This document shows positions 41,580 to 46,426 of a stretch of 46,426 nucleotides of DNA, in pieces. Position numbers and translations under genes: made by a program. The notes beneath the pieces are model-generated. The model was given only the letters and a program-made list of their open reading frames with translations. It made no database searches and was not told the DNA's origin. This DNA is from JBOHER01 sp050701115 (GTDB taxonomy: Bacteria > Actinomycetota > Actinomycetes > Mycobacteriales > Pseudonocardiaceae), in assembly GCA_050701115.1 (NCBI GenBank), contig JBOHER010000071.1, positions 1 through 46,426 of the forward strand, written 5' to 3'. Position 1 is the first letter of the stretch, and the number at the start of each line of letters is the position of its first letter.

Positions 41580-42461
41580 CTAGCTCGCTGCGCCCGCGCC
41601 GCGAGCAACTGCCATCACGTAGTCCCCGTAGCCGGAGTTGGTCAGCTTTCGGCCCAACGCAAGGCATTCGTCGGGATCGATGTAGCCCATCCGCAACGCG
41701 ACTTCTTCCAGGCAGGCGATCCGCACACCGGTCCGATGCTCCAGCACCTGCACGAATTGAGCCGCCTCGAGCAGGGAGTCGTGGGTACCGGTGTCCAGCC
41801 ATGCGAAGCCCCGGCCGAGATCGACCAGCTTGGCGCGACCCTCGCGCAGATAGGTCAGGTTCACGTCGGTGATCTCCAACTCGCCTCGGCGCGAGGGCGC
41901 CAGCGAGCGGGCAATGTCGACGACCGCGCTGTCGTAGAGGTACAGCCCGGTGATCGCCTTGTTGGATCGCGGCGTGGACGGCTTCTCCTCGATCGAGATC
42001 AGCGTGCCGTCGCTGTCAAGTTCACCGACCCCGTACCGCCGCGGGTCGGTCACCGGATAGCCGAACAATGTGCAGCCGTCCAGGGCGGCCACTTCGGACT
42101 GCAGGCGGCTGGAGAATCCCTGTCCGTAGAAGATGTTGTCGCCCAGCACGAGGGCCACGTCGTCCTCGCCGATGAACTCGGCGCCGATCACGAACGCCTC
42201 GGCAAGCCCATTCGGGCTCGGCTGCTCGGCGTAGCGCAAGCGCACGCCGAACTGTTCGCCGCCGCCGAGCAGGTGGCGGAAGCTGGGCAGGTCCGATGGG
42301 GTGGAGATGATCAGTATTTCCCTGATCCCGGCTAGCATCAGCACGGAGATCGGGTAGTAGACCATCGGTTTGTCGTAGACCGGTAGCAGTTGCTTCGACA
42401 CGGCCTGGGTGATCGGATGCAGCCGGGTGCCGCTTCCCCCGGCCAGCACGATGCCTTTCAC
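41580..42461 (-). CDS. rfbA: Glucose-1-phosphate thymidylyltransferase
   Basis: A nucleotidyltransferase that makes dTDP-glucose, the first step of dTDP-rhamnose and other deoxysugars. It has 293 residues. The N-terminal nucleotide motif GIVLAGGSGTRLHPITQAVSKQ leads to LLPVYDKPMVYYP, followed by LGDNIFYG, IEEKPSTPRSNKAITGLYLYD and FAWLDTGTHDSL. It is alone here: rfbB, C and D are not in the window. ATG 42461 follows AGGAGT. It is convergent with htpX, the two stop codons touching. Confidence 0.95.
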   Translation of the reverse strand: MKGIVLAGGSGTRLHPITQAVSKQLLPVYDKPMVYYPISVLMLAGIREILIISTPSDLPSFRHLLGGGEQFGVRLRYAEQPSPNGLAEAFVIGAEFIGEDDVALVLGDNIFYGQGFSSRLQSEVAALDGCTLFGYPVTDPRRYGVGELDSDGTLISIEEKPSTPRSNKAITGLYLYDSAVVDIARSLAPSRRGELEITDVNLTYLREGRAKLVDLGRGFAWLDTGTHDSLLEAAQFVQVLEHRTGVRIACLEEVALRMGYIDPDECLALGRKLTNSGYGDYVMAVARGAGAAS

Positions 42462-42486
42462 GAGCAGACTCCTCCCGGGTTGCCTC

Positions 42487-42978
42487 TCACCGGTAGTTCG
42501 TGAACTGCATGGCGATCTCGAAGTCCTTCGCCTTGAGCAGCGCGATCACGTCCTGCAGGTGGTCCTTCTTCTTGCCGGAGACGCGCAACTGGTCACCCTG
42601 GATCTGCGCCTGCACGCCCTTCGGGCCTTCGTCGCGGATGTACTTCGCGATCTGCTTGGCCTTGTCCGACGCGATGCCCTGGATGATCGTTCCGGAAACC
42701 TTGTAGATCTTGCCGGACAGGGCGGGCTCGCCGGCCTCGAACGCCTTGAGCGAGATGCCGCGCTTGATCAGCTTCTCCTTGAACACCTCGACGGCGGCAA
42801 GGGCGCGCTCCTCGGTCTCCGCCTCGATGGCGATCGCTTCCTCGCCTGCCCAGCTCACGCCTGCCCCGGTGCCACGGAAGTCGAATCGGGTCGACAGCTC
42901 CTTGGACGTCTGGTTCAGCGCGTTGTCGACCTCCTGACGGTCGACCTTGCTCACCACATCGAAAGAGGGATCCGCCAC
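42487..42978 (-). CDS. yajQ: YajQ family nucleotide-binding protein
   Basis: A cytoplasmic protein of 163 residues with a tandem RRM-like fold. Features are DPSFDVVSKVDRQEVDNA at the N-terminus, STRFDFRGT and KIYKVSGTIIQGIASDKAKQIAKYI, and the C-terminal VSGKKKDHLQDVIALLK and FTNYR. Some members bind c-di-GMP, which is notable because a GGDEF/EAL protein is encoded nearby, but binding is not shown. GTG 42978 is the start. The gene is 25 bp upstream of rfbA on the same strand. Syntenic with Rv0566c. Confidence 0.93.
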   Translation of the reverse strand: MADPSFDVVSKVDRQEVDNALNQTSKELSTRFDFRGTGAGVSWAGEEAIAIEAETEERALAAVEVFKEKLIKRGISLKAFEAGEPALSGKIYKVSGTIIQGIASDKAKQIAKYIRDEGPKGVQAQIQGDQLRVSGKKKDHLQDVIALLKAKDFEIAMQFTNYR

Positions 42979-43092
42979 GTGTGATCACACCTTGAGTCGT
43001 CGGGAGTCAGTGGCCGCACTCTAGCGCGAGACCGGTCGTCGTTCGTGAAGTGCGGTTCGGTACTCTGTTCGTCGGTCGGTTGGTCCGGCCAC

Positions 43093-43173
43093 GGCGGGTT
43101 GCCCGAGCGGCCAAAGGGAGCTGACTGTAAATCAGCCGCGCAAGCTTCGGGGGTTCAAATCCCTCACCCGCCA
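43093..43173 (+). tRNA. tRNA-Tyr (GTA)
   Basis: An 81-nt class II tRNA. Acceptor GGCGGGT pairs with ACCCGCC (43166-43172), and the discriminator is A. The anticodon stem GCTGA/TCAGC encloses GTA at 43127-43129. The T arm is GGGGGTTCAAATCCCTC, and the long variable arm is as expected for tRNA-Tyr. No CCA is encoded. Confidence 0.95.
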
Positions 43174-43183
43174 CACATACGAC

Positions 43184-43218
43184 AACGCCCCGCTGACCGG
43201 ATCCGGCAGCGGGGCGTT
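43184..43218 (+). terminator. Hairpin terminator after tRNA-Tyr
   Basis: Perfect 12-bp arms AACGCCCCGCTG (43184-43195) and CAGCGGGGCGTT (43207-43218) enclose a CCGGATCCGG palindrome. It is followed by CTCGCG rather than a T-run, an I-shaped actinobacterial terminator. Confidence 0.75.
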
Positions 43219-43489
43219 CTCGCGTTGCAGGGGCGGGCGGCGTATCCGAGATCACCAACTTTGGGCGGTAGAGGAACGTTCTAGTTCCCATATCGTTTAC
43301 CTACAGGTGATCCGATAGGGCTGAAATCGGGCGTGACTCCCCTGATCGGGGTACAGTGACCCCTCGATCGCGTCCTGGCGTAGCTGCGCAGAGCAAGGCA
43401 CGCTAGGTAAGGCCGGGAAGCGACGAGCGGTCCTGGCCTGTCGCGCCGACACCCGACGGGACTCGACGAGCAGCCGGTGAGGAGGTTGC
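43219..43489 (+). other. Intergenic region upstream of the GGDEF/EAL gene
   Basis: No gene or known riboswitch is recognised. TACAGT (~43355-43360) is a possible -10 flanked by GGGGT/ACCCC arms. GAGGAGG lies just before ATG 43490 and is a strong ribosome site. The ~130-nt leader is GC-rich with small stems and does not match the conserved core of the c-di-GMP or c-di-AMP riboswitches. Confidence 0.4.
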
Positions 43490-46138
43490 ATGACGGACTC
43501 TGGCGTCTCTGGCACCCCGCCAGGCTCGCCGGCGGCCGACTCGTCCTCCGCGCAACCTCCCGCCGACGGTCACGCCGTCGCCGAGCATGCGGTCGAGGAA
43601 CGCCGATTCAGGTGGTACTCGCTGGCAGTGATGGTGGTCGCGGTCACTGGTGCGATCCTGGTGCTGCGGTGGTTGCCCTACGAGTATTCGCCAGACCTGT
43701 GGTGGATCGGTCTGGCCCTCGCCGCCGGGTTCCTGCTCGCCGAACAACTCGCTATCAACGTCGACGTGCGCAGCGGCATCTCCTGGACCATTTCGTTCAC
43801 CGAGATCCCGCTGGTCATCGGCATGGTCATCGCGCCGTACGAGGTCGTGCTCGCCGCACACGTGGTGGCAGGCGTCGGCACGCTGGCCGCGCGGAAGGTC
43901 GCTGGACGCCTGCTCTACAACGCCGGTGTCATGGTCATCGAGATCACCTGTGCCTTCGCGGTCGCGGGCTTCGTGCAGTCCCTGATGGGTGGCGGCAGCC
44001 TCACCTGGGTTCCGGCTTTCGCGGGCACGCTGAGCGCCCCGATCGCGAGCACCCTTCTCGCCCTGGGCGCGGTGTGGGTACTGCGCAGGCGGATGCGGGT
44101 GAGCACCGGCCTGCGCTTCATGGGTCGCGTCATTGTCGTCGGCTTCGTCAACGCCTCGGTCGGTATGAGCGGCTACCTGGTCGTGGCGAACGTCGAACAC
44201 GGCTGGCCGCTGATCGTGGCGGTCGTGCTCGGACTCACCACGCTGTACTGGGCCTACTCGGACCTGCTGCGCGAGCAGCGTGACCTGGAGGCGCTGTCTG
44301 ACGTGAGCCTGATGGTGGCGCGCTCGGGCAGGCAGGCCGCGGCTCGCCCGGCAACCGATCCGGATGATCTTGCGCACGAGTTCGCCGCAGGCGAATGGGT
44401 GACGCTCGCCGAGCGGATCAAGGATCAGCTCGCGGCAGCCCGGGTGGTGCTCCGGTTGAGGTTGGACGGCACCGACGCGATGTACACCGTTGTCACCGGT
44501 GAACCACTGCCTGCCGGTGATCATGTCCGACCGGATGATCCGATCCTGCGGCTGCCCGGCGCGCATGCGCGGCATTTCCGGATGACCGACGCCAGCTTCG
44601 AGGTGCGAACCGCCTTGCGCGAGCGTGGCGCCGAGGAGGTCCTGGTCGCTCCGTTACGCAGCGCTAATCAACTGCTCGGTGTCATCGAGGCACACGACCG
44701 GCTCTCCCGCTGGCGTGGTTTCGGTAACTCCGACGTGCAGCTGATCGGCATGATGGCCGCGCATCTGGCCACCGCGCTGGACAACCGTAGGCTGATGGCG
44801 ACGTTGCGCCATGACGCCTACCACGACCCGCTGACCGGCCTGCTCAACCGGCCGGGTTTCTGCCAGGTCGCGCGAGGCCCCTTCGAGATGCGCACCGGCT
44901 CGGTGGTGTTGCGGGTCGACCTCGACGTGTTCTCCACCGTATGTGACGCTCTTGGGTACACCTGGGCCGATCGGATGGTGGTCGTCGCCGGGCGGCGGAT
45001 GCGGGACGTGCTCGGCTCGACGGTTCCGCTCGCACGGCTGGAGGGGGCGTCTTTCGCTGCTTTGCTTGCCGAATGTGAGCCCGCCGAGGCGCATGCGATC
45101 GCCGAGCGGGTGCGAGCCGAGTTGTCCGCGCCTTACCCGGTCGATCGGCTCACTGTCGAGGCCAACGCCGTCGTCGGATACGCCAGCGCGGCATCCGCCG
45201 AAGGCAACCCTGAGGAGATGGACATCGACGGCCTGCTGCAGCGCGCCGACGTGGCCGTCCGGGCTACCCGCAGCGGTGAGGAAGTACGCGGCTACGTGCC
45301 GAGCATGGGCCAGATCTTCATGCGTCGCTTCCAATTGGTCACCCGATTCCGCCAGGCGATCGAAGAGGGGCAGGTCTCGGTCCACTACCAGCCCAAGGTA
45401 TCTCTCCCGAGCAGGCACGTACTCGGTGTGGAAGCCCTCGTCCGCTGGCGGCACCCAGAGTTCGGCCAACTGCATCCCGATGAGTTCGTACCGGCCATCG
45501 AGGCCGCCGGCCTGATCGGTGTGCTCACCTCGTTCGTGCTTGATCAGGCGCTTACTCGAGTGCGCAAGTGGCTGGACAGCGGGCTGCGGATCTCCGCAGC
45601 CGTCAACCTGTCCGTCCGCAGCCTGGCGGACGAAGACTTCCCAGGGCAGGTCGCCGACGCACTGCGCCGGTTCAATGTGCCGCCCGAACTGGTCACCTTC
45701 GAGCTGACCGAGTCGGGCGTCATGCAAGATCCGCAGCGCTCCTTGCCGATCTTGCGGGAGCTGCACGCGCTGGGTGTTGTGCTCGCGGTGGACGATTTTG
45801 GTACCGGTTACTCCTCGCTGGCCTACCTGCGCCAGCTGCCGGTCGACGAGGTCAAGATCGACAAGAGCTTCGTGCTCGGTATGGGTACTGATCTGGGCGA
45901 CCTCGCCGTAGTGCGCTCGATCGTCGATCTCGGACATTCGCTCGGCCTCACCGTCGTGGCCGAGGGTGTGGAGGAAGACGTGGCCCGCGACCAGCTCGAG
46001 GCGATGGGCTGCGACGTCGCCCAGGGGTACCTCATCTCCCGTCCGCTGTCCGAGAAGCGGCTGGAGGCCTGGCTCCAGGCGCGCACCACGCGGGCGCTCG
46101 GTAGGCAGTCCGAGACCGTTTTGACACTGCTGAGCTGA
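43490..46138 (+). CDS. Membrane GAF/degenerate-GGDEF/EAL c-di-GMP phosphodiesterase
   Basis: An 882-residue signalling protein. A TM sensor region (~40-255, about seven helices) leads to a GAF-like domain (~300-430), a GGDEF domain (~440-600) and an EAL domain (~625-870). The GGDEF signature is replaced by LEGASF (~517-522), so cyclase activity is unlikely. The EAL domain keeps EALVRW, NLSVRS, ELTES, VDDFGTGYSSL, KIDKSFV and VAEGVE, that is, the metal and catalytic residues of an active phosphodiesterase. It probably hydrolyses c-di-GMP under control of the membrane and GAF sensors. The gene is monocistronic between tRNA genes. Confidence 0.92.
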   Translation: MTDSGVSGTPPGSPAADSSSAQPPADGHAVAEHAVEERRFRWYSLAVMVVAVTGAILVLRWLPYEYSPDLWWIGLALAAGFLLAEQLAINVDVRSGISWTISFTEIPLVIGMVIAPYEVVLAAHVVAGVGTLAARKVAGRLLYNAGVMVIEITCAFAVAGFVQSLMGGGSLTWVPAFAGTLSAPIASTLLALGAVWVLRRRMRVSTGLRFMGRVIVVGFVNASVGMSGYLVVANVEHGWPLIVAVVLGLTTLYWAYSDLLREQRDLEALSDVSLMVARSGRQAAARPATDPDDLAHEFAAGEWVTLAERIKDQLAAARVVLRLRLDGTDAMYTVVTGEPLPAGDHVRPDDPILRLPGAHARHFRMTDASFEVRTALRERGAEEVLVAPLRSANQLLGVIEAHDRLSRWRGFGNSDVQLIGMMAAHLATALDNRRLMATLRHDAYHDPLTGLLNRPGFCQVARGPFEMRTGSVVLRVDLDVFSTVCDALGYTWADRMVVVAGRRMRDVLGSTVPLARLEGASFAALLAECEPAEAHAIAERVRAELSAPYPVDRLTVEANAVVGYASAASAEGNPEEMDIDGLLQRADVAVRATRSGEEVRGYVPSMGQIFMRRFQLVTRFRQAIEEGQVSVHYQPKVSLPSRHVLGVEALVRWRHPEFGQLHPDEFVPAIEAAGLIGVLTSFVLDQALTRVRKWLDSGLRISAAVNLSVRSLADEDFPGQVADALRRFNVPPELVTFELTESGVMQDPQRSLPILRELHALGVVLAVDDFGTGYSSLAYLRQLPVDEVKIDKSFVLGMGTDLGDLAVVRSIVDLGHSLGLTVVAEGVEEDVARDQLEAMGCDVAQGYLISRPLSEKRLEAWLQARTTRALGRQSETVLTLLS

Positions 46139-46215
46139 CCTTCGCCGGATGGGGACCCCGAACGCGAGGTCAGTCCCGGCGCTGTGTACAGTTTCTCTCG
46201 CTCCACATTGAGCGC

Positions 46216-46288
46216 GCCCCAATAGCTCAGTCGGCAGAGCGTCTCCATGGTAAGGAGAAGGTCTACGGTTCGATTCCGTATTGGGGCT
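46216..46288 (+). tRNA. tRNA-Thr (GGT)
   Basis: 73 nt. Acceptor GCCCCAA pairs with TTGGGGC (46281-46287), discriminator T. Anticodon stem TCTCC/GGAGA with GGT at 46249-46251. The T arm has GGTTCGATTCC. No CCA is encoded. Confidence 0.95.
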
Positions 46289-46339
46289 CGGTAGTCACCC
46301 CGCGGCGCTGGTATTCTGCGGTCGCGGTGTGGCATGCGG

Positions 46340-46413
46340 GGCGGGGTAGCTCAGGTGGTTAGAGCACACGGCTCATAATCGTGGTGTCGCGGGTTCGAGT
46401 CCCGCTCCCGCTA
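46340..46413 (+). tRNA. tRNA-Met (CAT), elongator type
   Basis: 74 nt. Acceptor GGCGGGG pairs with TCCCGCT with two G-U pairs, discriminator A. Anticodon CAT at 46374-46376 in a CACGG/TCGTG stem. The G1-U72 pair argues against initiator tRNA, which has a mismatch there. It follows tRNA-Thr by 51 bp, the usual actinobacterial order before rpmG. Confidence 0.92.
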
Positions 46414-46426
46414 CGCGGATAGGCGG

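Noticed and set aside
43355..43489. Possible c-di-GMP riboswitch in the leader of the GGDEF/EAL gene
   Set aside because: The conserved core of c-di-GMP-I or -II riboswitches is not present; only small GC stems are seen.
46340..46413. Reading the CAT tRNA as tRNA-Ile2 or initiator Met
   Set aside because: The G1-U72 pair and overall sequence fit elongator Met; initiator features (1-72 mismatch, three G-C pairs at the anticodon base) are lacking, and Ile2 cannot be supported by sequence alone.

Overview
The window is high-GC actinobacterial chromosome. Mycolate-less relatives of Mycobacterium such as Pseudonocardiaceae fit best, though this placement is inferred from gene content and order. 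Evidence: classical naphthoate-route menaquinone genes in the order menA, menE, menB, menD, mgtA, menG, menJ, grcC1, htpX, yajQ, which broadly follows the Rv0534c-Rv0566c stretch of M. tuberculosis; a 13E12/DUF222 HNH protein; a complete 14-gene nuo operon; KorAB; frequent GTG starts; and several promoters placed to give leaderless mRNAs.

Layout. 1-1238: partial DUF222-HNH endonuclease (minus). 1418-1914: frameshifted two-TM protein. 1917-9517: menA, a CMD-family protein, an SDR, a CocE-type hydrolase relic, a TetR regulator, menE, menB and menD. 9542-11676: a DUF3592 protein, then a decayed minus-strand group made of a PlsC acyltransferase with two compensating frameshifts, a GNAT acyltransferase with no start codon and an inositol-monophosphatase fragment. 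The GNAT-PlsC pair looks like an ornithine-lipid OlsB/OlsA unit. 11856-16225: two GT4 glycosyltransferases, menG and menJ. 16226-16551: nuo control region with two perfect Rex-type operators. 16552-32823: nuoA-N, interrupted between nuoI/nuoJ and nuoL/nuoM by two related repeat elements. 32932-33954: long-chain polyprenyl diphosphate synthase. 34027-39669: sunset-domain membrane protein, korB-korA, an enoyl-CoA hydratase and an Lrp regulator. 39744-42978: DDAH-family hydrolase, htpX, rfbA and yajQ. 43093-46413: tRNA-Tyr, a degenerate-GGDEF/EAL c-di-GMP protein, tRNA-Thr and tRNA-Met.

Functionally, most of the window concerns respiration. MenD, MenE, MenB, MenA, MenG, the prenyl synthase and MenJ build and tailor the menaquinone side chain and head group. 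Complex I reduces that quinone. The two Rex boxes downstream of a candidate nuoA promoter suggest that the NADH/NAD+ ratio sets complex I output. KorAB supplies reduced ferredoxin from 2-oxoglutarate. menF, menC, menH and menI are not in the window.

I found no CRISPR array, prophage, transposase or clearly new multi-gene system. The most unusual items are the repeats inside the nuo operon (one beside a terminator-like hairpin), the paired 44-bp inverted element between menB and menE, the 30-bp tandem repeat inside nuoG, and the cluster of frameshifted genes between menD and mgtA.
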